From Ciceribacter sichuanensis (GTDB lineage Bacteria; Pseudomonadota; Alphaproteobacteria; Rhizobiales; Rhizobiaceae): DNA of 64,000 nt. The stretch spans positions 1 through 64,000 of the forward strand of contig NZ_JAMXLX010000004.1 in NCBI RefSeq assembly GCF_024055605.1. The letters are read 5' to 3'. The notes under the pieces are model-generated. The model searched no databases, was not told the DNA's origin, and saw only the letters and a list, made by a program, of their open reading frames with translations. A program made the position numbers and the translations under genes. Positions 25,858 to 35,220 of the stretch are shown piece by piece (the stretch's first letter is position 1; the number at the start of each line of letters is the position of its first letter).

Positions 25858-27081
25858 ATGAGACGGGTAGTTGTAACGGGTCTTGGCATCGTGTCCTCCA
25901 TTGGAAGTGATGCTGCTGAAGTCACGGAATCGCTGCGCAACGCGAAATCCGGCATTACCTTTTCGCCGGACTTCGCCGAACACGGCTTCAAGTGCAACGT
26001 ATGGGGCAAGCCCACTCTCGATCCGACCGAACTCGTCGACCGTCGCGCCATGCGCTTCCTGTCGCAGGGTGGCGCCTGGAACCACGTCGCCATGAAGCAG
26101 GCGATTGCCGATGCCGGTCTCGAAGAGGCCGACTATGCCCAGAAGGAGCGCGTCGGCATCATCATGGGTTCGGGCGGTCCATCCACCCGCACCATCGTCG
26201 AGGCCGCCGATATTACCCGGCAGAACAAGAGCCCGAAGCGCATCGGCCCGTTCGCCGTGCCGAAGGCCATGTCCTCCACTGCATCCGCAACGCTTGCCAC
26301 CTGGTTCAAGCTTCACGGTGTCAATTACTCGATCTCGTCGGCCTGCTCGACCTCGGCGCATTGCATCGGCAACGCCGCCGAGATGATCCAGTGGGGCAAG
26401 CAGGACATGGTATTTGCGGGCGGCCACGAAGATCTCGACTGGTCGATGTCTGACCTGTTCGATGCCATGGGTGCAATGTCCTCGAAGTACAACGACACGC
26501 CGGCTTCCGCCTCGCGTGCCTATGACGCCACGCGTGACGGTTTCGTCATTGCCGGTGGTGCAGGCGTTCTGGTTCTGGAAGAGCTGGAGCACGCCAAGGC
26601 CCGCGGCGCCAAAATCTACGCCGAAATCACCGGTTACGGCGCCACCTCCGACGGCTACGACATGGTTGCCCCGTCGGGCGAAGGCGCAATCCGCTGCATG
26701 CGGCAGGCGCTCTCCACGGTGAAGGGCGATGTCGACTACATCAACACCCACGGCACCTCGACCCCGGTTGGCGACAGCAAGGAAATCGGCGCCATCCGCG
26801 AAGTGTTCGGGGACAAGATTCCGCATATCCAGTCGACCAAGTCGCTGACCGGCCATTCGCTGGGTGCTGCAGGCGTGCAGGAATCGATCTATGGCCTGCT
26901 GATGATGCAGGAGCGCTTCATCGGCGAAAGCGCCCACATCACCGAACTCGATCCGGAATTCGACGGCGTTCCGATCGTCCGCAAGCGTATCGACAATGCC
27001 AAGATCGACACCGTTCTTTCGAACTCCTTCGGGTTCGGCGGCACCAACGCCACCCTGGTGTTCCAGCGCTACAATGGATGA
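25858..27081 (+). CDS. fabB: 3-oxoacyl-ACP synthase I
   Basis: A 407-residue condensing enzyme that elongates the cis-unsaturated product of FabA with malonyl-ACP. The catalytic cysteine is in [16 protein letters not shown]. The two histidines are in [13 protein letters not shown] and [11 protein letters not shown], and the C-terminal [10 protein letters not shown] loop is intact. FabB and FabA always occur together in this pathway, and here they are adjacent. The start ATGAGACGGGTAGTTG is preceded by a GAGAG site. The stop overlaps the start of fabI by eight bases. Confidence 0.96.
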   Translation: MRRVVVTGLGIVSSIGSDAAEVTESLRNAKSGITFSPDFAEHGFKCNVWGKPTLDPTELVDRRAMRFLSQGGAWNHVAMKQAIADAGLEEADYAQKERVGIIMGSGGPSTRTIVEAADITRQNKSPKRIGPFAVPKAMSSTASATLATWFKLHGVNYSISSACSTSAHCIGNAAEMIQWGKQDMVFAGGHEDLDWSMSDLFDAMGAMSSKYNDTPASASRAYDATRDGFVIAGGAGVLVLEELEHAKARGAKIYAEITGYGATSDGYDMVAPSGEGAIRCMRQALSTVKGDVDYINTHGTSTPVGDSKEIGAIREVFGDKIPHIQSTKSLTGHSLGAAGVQESIYGLLMMQERFIGESAHITELDPEFDGVPIVRKRIDNAKIDTVLSNSFGFGGTNATLVFQRYNG

Positions 27082-27892
27082 CAATATGAACGGTATCATG
27101 CAGGGCAAACGCGGCCTCATCATGGGGGTCGCGAACAACCATTCGATTGCCTGGGGTATTGCCCAGGCGCTGGCAGGTGCTGGCGCGGAACTCGCCTTCA
27201 CCTATCAGGGCGAGGCGCTAGGCAAGCGCGTCAAGCCTCTGGCGGCTGAACTTGGCTCGGATTTTATCCTGCCGTGCGATGTTGAGGATCTGGCTTCCGT
27301 CGATGCCGCCATCGCCGAGTTGAAGGCGCGCTGGGGCAAGATCGATTTCATCGTTCATGCCATCGGCTTCTCCGACAAGAACGAGCTGAAGGGCCTCTAT
27401 GCCGACACCACGCGAGACAACTTCACGCGCACCATGGTGATCTCGTGCTTCTCCTTCACCGAGATCGCCAAGCGGGCATCCGAACTGATGACGGACGGCG
27501 GCAGCATGCTGACGCTGACCTATGGCGGCTCGATGCGGGTCATTCCGAACTACAACGTCATGGGTGTCGCCAAGGCGGCTCTCGAGGCTTCCGTGCGCTA
27601 TCTGGCTGGTGATTACGGTCCGCGGGGCATTCGCGTCAACGCCATCTCCGCAGGCCCTGTTCGTACGCTTGCCGGTGCCGGCATTTCCGATGCGCGTGCC
27701 ATCCTGTCGTGGAACCAGAAGAACGCGCCCCTGCGTCGCACGCCGACCATCGAGGATATCGGCGGTTCGGCTCTCTACCTGCTTTCGGGCATGTCGAACG
27801 GTGTGACCGGTGAAATCCACTATGTGGACGGAGGCTACAACATCACGTCCCTGCCGACGCTTGAAGTGCTTCGCGGCGCCGACAGCGAATAG
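27074..27892 (+). CDS. fabI: Enoyl-ACP reductase (NADH)
   Basis: A 272-residue SDR enzyme for the last step of each fatty acid elongation cycle. The glycine-rich cofactor site reads [17 protein letters not shown]. The catalytic tyrosine and lysine are in YNVMGVAK (Y-x6-K), the triclosan-target spacing. [11 protein letters not shown] closes the C terminus. ATG 27074 overlaps fabB; an alternative ATG lies at 27086. Rhizobia often have two FabI copies; this one belongs to the unsaturated fatty acid operon. A palindromic repeat and a strong hairpin follow. Confidence 0.94.
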   Translation: MDDNMNGIMQGKRGLIMGVANNHSIAWGIAQALAGAGAELAFTYQGEALGKRVKPLAAELGSDFILPCDVEDLASVDAAIAELKARWGKIDFIVHAIGFSDKNELKGLYADTTRDNFTRTMVISCFSFTEIAKRASELMTDGGSMLTLTYGGSMRVIPNYNVMGVAKAALEASVRYLAGDYGPRGIRVNAISAGPVRTLAGAGISDARAILSWNQKNAPLRRTPTIEDIGGSALYLLSGMSNGVTGEIHYVDGGYNITSLPTLEVLRGADSE

Positions 27893-27990
27893 AGCAATTC
27901 CCGCAAAAGCGCGCAGCGGTTTTGCGTCAAGACAAAAAGATAGAGCATTGAAGGCGATTCCGTTTTTTCGCCGGAAGTGCTTTAGCGGAC
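27893..27990. repeat. Palindromic intergenic repeat after fabI
   Basis: Two imperfect palindromes in tandem: a CGCAAAA...TTTTGCG pair around 27903-27927, then AGAGCATTGAAGGCGA facing TCGCCGGAAGTGCTTTAG. The pattern starting AGAGCAATTCC and the second hairpin resemble interspersed mosaic repeats of Rhizobium and Agrobacterium. I saw no second copy in this window. Confidence 0.5.
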
Positions 27991-27998
27991 AAAGAAAA

Positions 27999-28028
27999 AG
28001 GCCTGACGCGAAGTGTCGCGTCAGGCCT
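27999..28028 (-). terminator. Strong hairpin terminator between fabI and the LuxR-type gene
   Basis: A perfect 13-bp stem (AGGCCTGACGCGA) with a 4-base loop. On the minus strand it is followed by TTTTTCTTT, so it ends transcription of the minus-strand gene. It can also stop fabI readthrough on the plus strand, where only GAAAAC follows. Confidence 0.85.
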
Positions 28029-28064
28029 GAAAACGGAGGGTCCGCCAACCGGGAAATTCCCGGC

Positions 28065-28325
28065 TTACTCCGGTTTCGAATGGGTTTCATGCCGAATTGC
28101 GCCTGCGAGCATCGCCAGGCTGACCGCATGCATGCGGTTACGGGCACCGAGCTTCTGCTGCGCCGACTGAAGCAGGTCCTCGACCTGAATTTCCGCCAGA
28201 ACCAGAAGATTGCAGATATCCAGCAGCCGCTTTCCTTCGGCAACTAGCGTCAGACATTGTATTTCAGGTCTGCTGAGGACGGCCCCATCACGGGGCTCGC
28301 TCCCGGAGGCTTTGAGCTTTGTCAT
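28065..28325 (-). CDS. Small LuxR-type helix-turn-helix protein (DNA-binding domain only)
   Basis: An 86-residue protein made almost wholly of a GerE/LuxR-type helix-turn-helix: LSRPEIQCLTLVAEGKRLLDICN, then a recognition helix region (EIQVEDLLQSAQQKL) and GARNRMHAVSLAM. No receiver or sensing domain is present. The conserved glutamate and the KLGARNRMHAV ending match the family. Such short proteins may act as DNA-binding adaptors. It stands alone with its own terminator, and its targets are unknown. Confidence 0.75.
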   Translation of the reverse strand: MTKLKASGSEPRDGAVLSRPEIQCLTLVAEGKRLLDICNLLVLAEIQVEDLLQSAQQKLGARNRMHAVSLAMLAGAIRHETHSKPE

Positions 28326-28574
28326 GATGTCTTGAAAACCAGGATGGAATTTTCGATCTGGGCATATGGCAATACTACTCCGTGCCCGCTCTGTTGGCGG
28401 GTCATATACTGAGAGAATTGGAAAAAGTAATTCGCGCTGGCCGCCAAATATTTTACCGGCCAGTCAATTTTCAATCGAAGATCTGTTGTTGGAATTCGCC
28501 TCTTGAGGTTATTTCTTCCGAGTATCCGGATTTTGTCAAGAGGCCATGTTTATGGGCCGCGGAAGGCTCCCCGC

Positions 28575-29603
28575 TCAGGCGCTCTTTTGTTCCCGCAGGT
28601 CCCTCGGAGTGACACCGAACCAGCGGGTTACCGAACGGGTGAAGGCGCTCGGCGCCGAATAACCCAGACGGTAGCAGATCTCCGAAATAGGCAGGTCGCT
28701 GGTCGTCAGCAGGCTATGGCTGATGTCGCGGCGAACATCGTCGCGTAATTCGTTGAGGTTCGTATTATGGTCAGCGAGCCTGCGCTGGAAGGTTCGCTCC
28801 GAGAGGCCGAAATAGGGGGCGATCTCCGCAAGCGCGAAGCTCTGCTCGGAAATATGCAGGAACAGGTATTTCCGAACCTGATCGATGAAATCGCTGTCGA
28901 GCAGCGTCGGCTCGGGCCGCATGGCGCGGCATTGCAGGTCCATCAGCTCGTAGAGGCGCCTGTCGCCCTTGGGATTGCGGGCCTCGAGGAAGGCGTTGCT
29001 GAAGCGGATAGAATTGAACCGGCACTCGAAACTGACCTTGCGGGCAAGCAACTCCCTGAAAAGGTGTGGTTGTTTCGGTTTCGGACGTTCCAGCTCGATC
29101 TCGATAATCTCATTCGCCTGTCCCGTGATATCGCGTGCCCGCTGCATCAACAAGCCAAGCGCCATGTCGACATACTGGTCGCGCTTGACGATGACGGGGG
29201 CGAAAGTCCAGGTCAGCCGCGCACCGCGATCGTCGAACTCCAGATGGCAGTAGCTCGTATGCGTGACATACTGGGTGTGTTCCTTGACGAAGTGAACGAA
29301 GTCTCGTCCGGTCGGCGCCGACATCACGCCGTAGCCGAAAGGACCGCTCGCGCCGGCGACGAAATTGCGCACGCAGGTCAGCCCGAAGGCATCGTCATTG
29401 GCAAGCAGCGCACAGGCCTCCAAAAGCCTGCACAGGCGATCGATGCTGATGCGGCTGGTGACTGACTGGAAGCTCTCCGGATCGATCTCCAGCGCCTTGC
29501 AGATGGGTGCAATGTCGATGCCGTAGCTCATGGCATGCTTCGCGACCGCAGACGCGACGCCCGCTACCGTAGTCAGTTCGTCGGTTAGACTTTTACTCGA
29601 CAT
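28575..29603 (-). CDS. AraC-family transcriptional regulator
   Basis: About 342 residues from ATG 29603; an open frame extends to 29714 but neither start has a clear ribosome site. The N-terminal two thirds fit the Arabinose_bd type domain (PF12625) seen in OruR-like regulators. The C-terminal 90 residues are the AraC helix-turn-helix pair (FALAEIAPYFGLSERTFQRRL and PISEICYRLGYSAPSAFTRSVTRWFG), ending GVTPRDLRE. It may regulate amino acid or ornithine-like catabolism by analogy (weak inference). No target operator is visible, and the gene is flanked by unrelated genes. Confidence 0.8.
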   Translation of the reverse strand: MSSKSLTDELTTVAGVASAVAKHAMSYGIDIAPICKALEIDPESFQSVTSRISIDRLCRLLEACALLANDDAFGLTCVRNFVAGASGPFGYGVMSAPTGRDFVHFVKEHTQYVTHTSYCHLEFDDRGARLTWTFAPVIVKRDQYVDMALGLLMQRARDITGQANEIIEIELERPKPKQPHLFRELLARKVSFECRFNSIRFSNAFLEARNPKGDRRLYELMDLQCRAMRPEPTLLDSDFIDQVRKYLFLHISEQSFALAEIAPYFGLSERTFQRRLADHNTNLNELRDDVRRDISHSLLTTSDLPISEICYRLGYSAPSAFTRSVTRWFGVTPRDLREQKSA

Positions 29604-29699
29604 TGACGGATTGGCGCCTGACGCTAATAGAATGTCGCGTAAGGTTAAGTGACGTCTGCGGGTTTGTCGAGTGAGTGTCATCACGACGCAAAATGACAA

Positions 29700-29729
29700 C
29701 GACCCGGCCTGCAAAAGCCGGCCGGGTCG
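29700..29729 (-). terminator. Hairpin downstream of rsmC
   Basis: A 9-bp stem CGACCCGGC/GCCGGGTCG with a partly paired interior. On the minus strand it is followed by GTTGTCATTTTG, a weak T-rich tail. It lies 36 bases after the rsmC stop. Confidence 0.5.
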
Positions 29730-29765
29730 CTTGAACCTCTCGATATCTGGCAGGTTAGGCGTGCG

Positions 29766-30782
29766 TCAGCGCTTGGCCCAGAGAACCTTGAAGCGCGCGT
29801 TGCGGCAGGTTTCGCCATGTTCGCGGAAGTTGGCCGCAAGCGTCTGCTCATAGGGCAGGCCGCGATTGGCGACCATCAGCAGCGTGCCGCCCGTCCGCAA
29901 CGCCTGCGCGGCGGTGGCGATCATTGCCTGACCGAGGCTCGGTTCTGCCGCATGGCCCTGGTGGAAGGGCGGGTTCATGATGACGAGGTCGTATTTCTCC
30001 TTCGGCGGCTCGCGGGTCAGATCCTGCCAGAAGAAGCGGGCTGTGAGATTCGGGCGGATGGCAGCCAGGTTCGCCTTGGCGCATTCCAGCGCCGCGTGAT
30101 CGGCCTCGAAAAGGTCGATACGCGCGGTCCGGGACGAGCGCTCCGACAGCATCACCGAGAGATAGCCCCAGCCGGCGCCGAAATCGGCGGCATTGCCGTC
30201 AAAGTCGCTGGGCAGGCGCGATGCCAGAAGCTCCGAGCCATCGTCCACGTGGTCATGGGAGAAGATGCCGGCCACGGTCCTGAAGCGGCCTTCGACCACG
30301 ACTTCCGCAGGCTTCAGCGAGGCGATGAGCGCGCTCGCGTCGGCGGGGGCGTTAAACCACAGGGCCACGCCGTGATATTTCGGCATATGCTCGACTTCGA
30401 GACCCAGCCCGAAGAGGCGTTTGCGCATCGGCTGCACGCCATCTTCCTTGCCGCCGCCGATGACGATCTGGCCGCCGGGTTTCACGCGGGAAAGTGCTTC
30501 AGCGACACGGGCTTCATTCTCGCCGCGATGCTTGCCGAACAAGATGAGCGCACCGTCGAAATCCTCGCCCTCAGCCTGCGGTTGGGGATCGAGGTGAGCT
30601 GCCTGCAGTTTCAGGAATTCGCCGCGAAACCCCTGGACGCAGCTCAGCGTGGCGGGAAATTCGGTCGGTTTGGCGAAACCAGCCTCGGCACCCAGAAAAA
30701 GGTAGCGAGCGCCTTGCTCCGGCTGTTCGAGGACGCCGGACGCGAAGGGATGGAAAAGGGTCTTGAGCGATTCCTGGCTCAT
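29766..30782 (-). CDS. rsmC: 16S rRNA guanine-N2 methyltransferase, RsmC-like
   Basis: A 338-residue protein with the double methyltransferase layout of RsmC. The N-terminal half is degenerate and the C-terminal half active: DFGAGWGYLSVML is the SAM loop and VIMNPPFHQG the NPPF motif of N2-guanine methylases. RsmC modifies G1207 of 16S rRNA. It lies 73 bases downstream of pnp with a strong hairpin in between, so it is probably transcribed separately. RlmG is a possible alternative, but the length and order fit RsmC. Confidence 0.85.
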   Translation of the reverse strand: MSQESLKTLFHPFASGVLEQPEQGARYLFLGAEAGFAKPTEFPATLSCVQGFRGEFLKLQAAHLDPQPQAEGEDFDGALILFGKHRGENEARVAEALSRVKPGGQIVIGGGKEDGVQPMRKRLFGLGLEVEHMPKYHGVALWFNAPADASALIASLKPAEVVVEGRFRTVAGIFSHDHVDDGSELLASRLPSDFDGNAADFGAGWGYLSVMLSERSSRTARIDLFEADHAALECAKANLAAIRPNLTARFFWQDLTREPPKEKYDLVIMNPPFHQGHAAEPSLGQAMIATAAQALRTGGTLLMVANRGLPYEQTLAANFREHGETCRNARFKVLWAKR

Positions 30783-30808
30783 GGCAATGGTCCTTCAAGC
30801 ATATAAAA

Positions 30809-30834
30809 AAGGCGCGGACAGGTATCCGCGCCTT
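30809..30834 (-). terminator. Rho-independent terminator of pnp
   Basis: A perfect 10-bp stem AAGGCGCGGA/TCCGCGCCTT with a 6-base loop. On the minus strand it is followed by TTTTTTATAT. It lies 22 bases after the pnp stop and should end the rimP-pnp run. Confidence 0.9.
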
Positions 30835-30855
30835 GTTCCGGAGGTGAGGGGCCGC

Positions 30856-33003
30856 TTATTCGGCGGCTTCGCCCTCGTCCTTCTTCTTCTCGGCGACGAT
30901 TTCCTTACCGGTCGCCTGATCGACGGCCTTCATGGAGAGGCGAACCTTGCCGCGCTCGTCGAAGCCCATCAGCTTGACCCAGACCTTGTCGCCTTCCTTG
31001 ACGACGTCCTGGGTCTTGGCAACGCGCTCGGAAGCGAGCTGCGAGATGTGGACCAGACCGTCACGCGAACCGAAGAAGTTGACGAAGGCGCCGAAGTCGG
31101 CGGTCTTGACGACCGTGCCTTCATAGATGGCGCCGACTTCCGGCTCGGCCACGATCGAATGGATCCACTTGCGGGCGGCTTCGATTTCCTTGCCCGAAGA
31201 GGATGCGATCTTGACGGTGCCGTCGTCCTCGATGTTGATCTTTGCGCCGGTCTTTTCGACGATTTCGCGGATGACCTTGCCGCCGGAGCCGATGACTTCG
31301 CGGATCTTGTCGACCGGAATGTTCATGACTTCGATGCGCGGAGCGAATTCGCCGAGCTGAGAACGGCCTTCGGAGATCGCATTCGCCATTTCGCCGAGGA
31401 TGTGCTTGCGACCGCCTTGGGCCTGGCTGAGCGCGACCTTCATGATCTCTTCGGTGATGCCGGCGATCTTGATGTCCATCTGCAGCGAGGTGATGCCGTC
31501 GGCAGTGCCTGCAACCTTGAAGTCCATGTCGCCGAGGTGGTCTTCGTCACCGAGGATGTCGGAGAGAACCGCAAAGCGGTCACCTTCGAGGATCAGGCCC
31601 ATGGCGATACCGGCAACCGGCTTGGCGAGCGGAACGCCTGCATCCATGAGAGCGAGCGAGGTGCCGCAGACGGTTGCCATCGAGGACGAGCCGTTCGACT
31701 CGGTGATCTCGGAAACGACACGCAACGTGTAGGGGAACTGTTCGGCCGAAGGCAGCATCGGACGGATAGCACGCCATGCGAGCTTGCCGTGACCGATTTC
31801 GCGACGGCCCGGAGAGCCCATGCGGCCCGTTTCACCGACCGAGTAGGGCGGGAAGTTGTAATGCAGAAGGAAGCGTTCCTTGTACATGCCGGTCAGGCTG
31901 TCGACATACTGCTCGTCTTCACCGGTGCCGAGCGTCGCAACAACGATCGCCTGGGTTTCGCCGCGGGTGAACAGGGCCGAACCATGGGTGCGCGGCAGAA
32001 TGCCGACTTCCGACACGATGGCGCGAACGGTCTCCAGATCGCGACCGTCGATACGGCTCTTGGTGTCGAGAATGTTCCAGCGGACGATTTTCGCCTGCAG
32101 GTGCTTGAAGACGGAGCCGATTTCTTCTGCCGTGTACTTGGCTTCTTCGCCTTCTGCCGGCGTGAAGTGCGCCTTGACCTTGGCCTTTACGGCATCGACG
32201 GCTGCGTAGCGGTCGGCCTTCTGGGTGATCTTGTAGGCATCGCGCAGTTCGGCTTCGGCGATCTTGAGCATTTCGGCTTCAAGTTCGGAATAATCTTCCG
32301 GTTCGAATTCGCGCGGTTCCTTGGCGGCGACTTCGGCGAGCTTGATGATCGCGTCGATGACCGGCTGGAAGCCGCGATGACCGAACATGACGGCGCCGAG
32401 CATGACGTCTTCCGGAAGCTCCTTGGCTTCGGATTCAACCATGAGAACGGCGTCCTGCGTACCGGCGACGACGAGGTCGAGCGAGCTTTCGTCCATCTCG
32501 TCGAGATGCGGGTTCAGCACGTATTCGCCGTTGATGTAGCCGACGCGCGCGCCGCCGACCGGACCCATGAAGGGAACGCCGGAAAGCGTCAGCGCAGCCG
32601 AAGTGGCGACCATCGACAGGATGTCCGGGTTGTTTTCGAGGTCATGCTGGATGACCGTGACGACGACCTGCGTGTCGTTCTTGTAGCCTTCCGGGAAGAG
32701 CGGGCGGATCGGACGGTCGATCAGGCGGGAGACGAGGGTTTCGTTTTCCGACGGGCGTCCTTCGCGCTTGAAATAACCGCCCGGGATCTTGCCGGCGGCA
32801 TAGGTCTTTTCCTGGTAGTTGACGGTCAGCGGGAAGAAATCCTGGCCCGGCTTCGGCGCCTTGGCGGAAACGACGGTGGCGAGAACCACGGTTTCACCGT
32901 AGGTGGCGATGACCGCGCCGTCGGCCTGACGGGCGATCTTGCCGGTTTCGAGCTTGAGCGGGCGACCGGCCCACTCGATTTCGACGCTATGAATATCAAA
33001 CAT
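30856..33003 (-). CDS. pnp: Polynucleotide phosphorylase
   Basis: A 715-residue 3'-to-5' phosphorolytic exoribonuclease and RNA degradosome partner. Two RNase PH-like halves are present: residues 1-230 with [14 protein letters not shown], and about 310-540 with the active-site block [15 protein letters not shown] domain follows ([19 protein letters not shown], about 565-585) and then an S1 domain ([19 protein letters not shown], about 625-690). The end is acidic and lysine-rich. It follows rpsO after 366 bases, the standard pairing in proteobacteria. A hairpin-rich leader lies upstream. Confidence 0.97.
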   Translation of the reverse strand: MFDIHSVEIEWAGRPLKLETGKIARQADGAVIATYGETVVLATVVSAKAPKPGQDFFPLTVNYQEKTYAAGKIPGGYFKREGRPSENETLVSRLIDRPIRPLFPEGYKNDTQVVVTVIQHDLENNPDILSMVATSAALTLSGVPFMGPVGGARVGYINGEYVLNPHLDEMDESSLDLVVAGTQDAVLMVESEAKELPEDVMLGAVMFGHRGFQPVIDAIIKLAEVAAKEPREFEPEDYSELEAEMLKIAEAELRDAYKITQKADRYAAVDAVKAKVKAHFTPAEGEEAKYTAEEIGSVFKHLQAKIVRWNILDTKSRIDGRDLETVRAIVSEVGILPRTHGSALFTRGETQAIVVATLGTGEDEQYVDSLTGMYKERFLLHYNFPPYSVGETGRMGSPGRREIGHGKLAWRAIRPMLPSAEQFPYTLRVVSEITESNGSSSMATVCGTSLALMDAGVPLAKPVAGIAMGLILEGDRFAVLSDILGDEDHLGDMDFKVAGTADGITSLQMDIKIAGITEEIMKVALSQAQGGRKHILGEMANAISEGRSQLGEFAPRIEVMNIPVDKIREVIGSGGKVIREIVEKTGAKINIEDDGTVKIASSSGKEIEAARKWIHSIVAEPEVGAIYEGTVVKTADFGAFVNFFGSRDGLVHISQLASERVAKTQDVVKEGDKVWVKLMGFDERGKVRLSMKAVDQATGKEIVAEKKKDEGEAAE

Positions 33004-33369
33004 GTCTTGTCCTTCTTCGACGGACCGCGGGCTTTAATGCTCTGCCCGAAAGGGCGTGCGCGGCCGTGAGAATGTGACTTATCACGGGCAAGACAGCGGG
33101 AAGCTTTCGTTTCGGTCTTCCCTCCGAGGGAGGGGGTCCGATTGCGGGACGTGAAACCTTCCGGCTTTTTGTCTCGCCGCCAGGGTCGTCTGGCCAAAGC
33201 GTCCGGCAATCCTGCCCCATGACAGGTCATCGGTTGGTTCTGGCAGCACCGGCCCATCCGGTCCGCCATGCGTTCGGTCCAGCCGGGCGCCTCGCCCTTT
33301 GCGGAACCATCGGGAGTTCTCCCGAAAAGAAACCGGCGGACCGTTCCGAGGAAGGTCCGCCGGAAGCTG
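33004..33369 (-). other. pnp leader region, including rpsO terminator
   Basis: 366 bases between rpsO and pnp with no gene. On the minus strand it holds the rpsO terminator, then a CCTCC/GGAGG hairpin near 33120-33135 and a GCCC...GGGC hairpin near 33042-33053 just before pnp. In E. coli the pnp leader folds into an RNase III target that lets the enzyme control itself. The hairpins here could serve a like role, but this is inference. Confidence 0.45.
33333..33363 (-). terminator. Terminator after rpsO
   Basis: A perfect 10-bp stem CCGGCGGACC/GGTCCGCCGG with an 11-base loop. On the minus strand it is followed by TTTCTTTTC. It starts seven bases after the rpsO stop, so pnp may rely on readthrough or its own promoter. 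Confidence 0.85.
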
Positions 33370-33639
33370 TTAGCGGCGAATACCCAGGCTGGCGATCAGC
33401 TTGGTGTAACGGCCTTCGTCCTTCTTCTTGAGGTAGTCAAGAAGCGAGCGGCGGCTCGACACGAGCGTCAGGAGGCCACGACGGGAGTGGTTGTCCTTCT
33501 TGTGGTCCTTGAAGTGCTCGGTGAGGTTGTTGATGCGCTCGGTCAGGATGGCAACCTGAACTTCCGGCGAACCAGTGTCGCCTTCCTTGGTTGCGTATTC
33601 CTTGATGAGGGCACTCTTGCGCTCTGCGGTAATCGACAT
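33370..33639 (-). CDS. rpsO: 30S ribosomal protein S15
   Basis: An 89-residue protein with the full S15 length and pattern: [17 protein letters not shown] at the start, [20 protein letters not shown] in the middle, [20 protein letters not shown] and the C-terminal [21 protein letters not shown]. It binds 16S rRNA helices early in 30S assembly. It lies 155 bases downstream of truB, in the normal truB-rpsO-pnp order. Confidence 0.98.
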   Translation of the reverse strand: MSITAERKSALIKEYATKEGDTGSPEVQVAILTERINNLTEHFKDHKKDNHSRRGLLTLVSSRRSLLDYLKKKDEGRYTKLIASLGIRR

Positions 33640-33794
33640 CGTATGTCCTTTCTATGAATAGGAGAAAACGGGTCGCCTGATGCCGGGATGTCGTCCAGCG
33701 TCGGCCGTTAGGAGCAGGCAGCTCGCCGCCATGCTGGGCGTGCCTATAGCTCATTCGGCTCGCAATTGAAAGCGTTCTTTGATTCGTGCCCGAT

Positions 33795-34724
33795 TCACGT
33801 GAAAACACGGCGTGGGCGGAATTCGCCTTCACCAATCTCACCGATCGCCACCAGCTTGCCACCAGAGGTGACGAAGGCATCCGCCTCGCTGACCGGAGCG
33901 TTGCGGCCCCGCAGCAGGATCGGATTGCCCATGCGCAGGCGATGGGCCTGGTCTTCCGTGATGGCGACATGAGGGAGCCCCGACAGGGCCTCGCCGGTAT
34001 CGATGAGGAAGGCGTCCAGTGCGGCAAGCCGTTCGTCGCGATCCTCGATCTTCTCGAACGCCACGAGTTCGGCGAGCGGAACCATGGTCTCCTCGGCGAA
34101 GGGTGCCACGAAGCTGCGGCGCAGCTCCGAGATATGGCCGTAGCAGCCGAGTTCCCGGCCGAAATCGCGGGCAAGCGAGCGTACATAGGTGCCCTTGCCG
34201 CATTCGACTTCAAACCATGCGCGGTCCGTGTCGCATCTGATCAGCGTCAGCCGGAAGACTTCCACCTCGCGAGAGGGGATCTCGACCGTCTCGCCGTCGC
34301 GGGCCAGGTCATAGGCCCGCTCGCCGGCGATCTTGATCGCGGAAAACTGTGGCGGAACCTGCGATATCACGCCGGTATAGCTCGGCAGCAGCGCGCGGAT
34401 CGCCTCTTCCGTCGGACGAACGTCGGAGGACTGGGTTACCTCGCCCTCGAGATCGTCGGTCGAGCGTTCTTCACCCCAGGTGACGGTGAATTCGTAGATC
34501 TTGCGACCGTCCATCACATAGGGAACGGTCTTGGTCGCATCGCCGAGCGCGATCGGCAGCATGCCGGAAGCGAGCGGATCGAGCGTACCGGCATGCCCGG
34601 CCTTCTGGGCATTGAACAGCCACTTGATCTTGGAAACGGCTTCGGTCGAGCCGAAATCGACAGGCTTGTCGAGGATAAGCCAGCCGGAAACCGGCCGGCC
34701 CTTGGGTTTGCGGGGTTTGGACAT
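33795..34724 (-). CDS. truB: tRNA pseudouridine-55 synthase
   Basis: A 309-residue synthase that makes pseudouridine 55 in the T-loop of tRNAs. [20 protein letters not shown] begins the core. The catalytic aspartate is in [21 protein letters not shown], and [23 protein letters not shown] and [15 protein letters not shown] follow. The ATG at 34724 is chosen because it follows the rbfA stop by seven bases; a longer form would run back into rbfA. It is part of the rimP-to-pnp operon. Confidence 0.96.
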   Translation of the reverse strand: MSKPRKPKGRPVSGWLILDKPVDFGSTEAVSKIKWLFNAQKAGHAGTLDPLASGMLPIALGDATKTVPYVMDGRKIYEFTVTWGEERSTDDLEGEVTQSSDVRPTEEAIRALLPSYTGVISQVPPQFSAIKIAGERAYDLARDGETVEIPSREVEVFRLTLIRCDTDRAWFEVECGKGTYVRSLARDFGRELGCYGHISELRRSFVAPFAEETMVPLAELVAFEKIEDRDERLAALDAFLIDTGEALSGLPHVAITEDQAHRLRMGNPILLRGRNAPVSEADAFVTSGGKLVAIGEIGEGEFRPRRVFT

Positions 34725-34731
34725 TAGAGCC

Positions 34732-35148
34732 TTATTCTTGTTCGTCGTCGCTGTCGGCGTGGCCGAGGTCACGGCTCACTTCGGGAGAGCGCAAAAGCTC
34801 ATCGATCTTCTTGTAGTTGTCGAAGCTCGTATCGTCACGGAAGCGCACTTCCGGCATGTATTTCATCTGCCGGAGCTGGGAGCCAAGTCGGCCCCGAATG
34901 TATTTCGCATTGTGGTTCAATGCGTCGATGACGGCCTGATGATCGGTGACGCCGAGCGGCGTCACATAGGCGGTCGCGATCTTCAGGTCGGGCGACATGC
35001 GCACTTCCGAAATCGAAATCACCGTCTTCTCGATCACCGCATCGCGCACTTCGCCACGCTGCAGGACCTGGGTAATTGCGGCGCGCACCTGCTCGCCGAC
35101 ACGCAGCATGCGCTGCGAAGGTGCTGATGATGTGGATCTTGTTGCCAT
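34732..35148 (-). CDS. rbfA: Ribosome-binding factor A
   Basis: A 138-residue 30S maturation factor. The KH-like core runs from [20 protein letters not shown] through [20 protein letters not shown] to [28 protein letters not shown]. It helps process the 16S 5' end and supports growth in the cold. It lies 72 bases downstream of infB and seven bases before truB, an order found in most bacteria. Confidence 0.96.
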   Translation of the reverse strand: MATRSTSSAPSQRMLRVGEQVRAAITQVLQRGEVRDAVIEKTVISISEVRMSPDLKIATAYVTPLGVTDHQAVIDALNHNAKYIRGRLGSQLRQMKYMPEVRFRDDTSFDNYKKIDELLRSPEVSRDLGHADSDDEQE

Positions 35149-35220
35149 TTTTCTCGCCCCAAACAGATGCGGGCGCCGGACCTTCTATCCAGCGCCCGTC
35201 CATCGATCAAGTTTATCCGA

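Noticed and set aside
25147..27201. A 684-codon open frame on the minus strand across fabA and fabB
   Set aside because: It is the antisense of two well-supported genes and shows no recognisable motif; a codon-bias artefact.
30763..33069. A 768-codon open frame on the plus strand opposite pnp
   Set aside because: It mirrors pnp codon for codon in a GC-rich gene; its product is low-complexity Asp/Arg/His-rich with no domain, while the minus strand encodes full PNPase.
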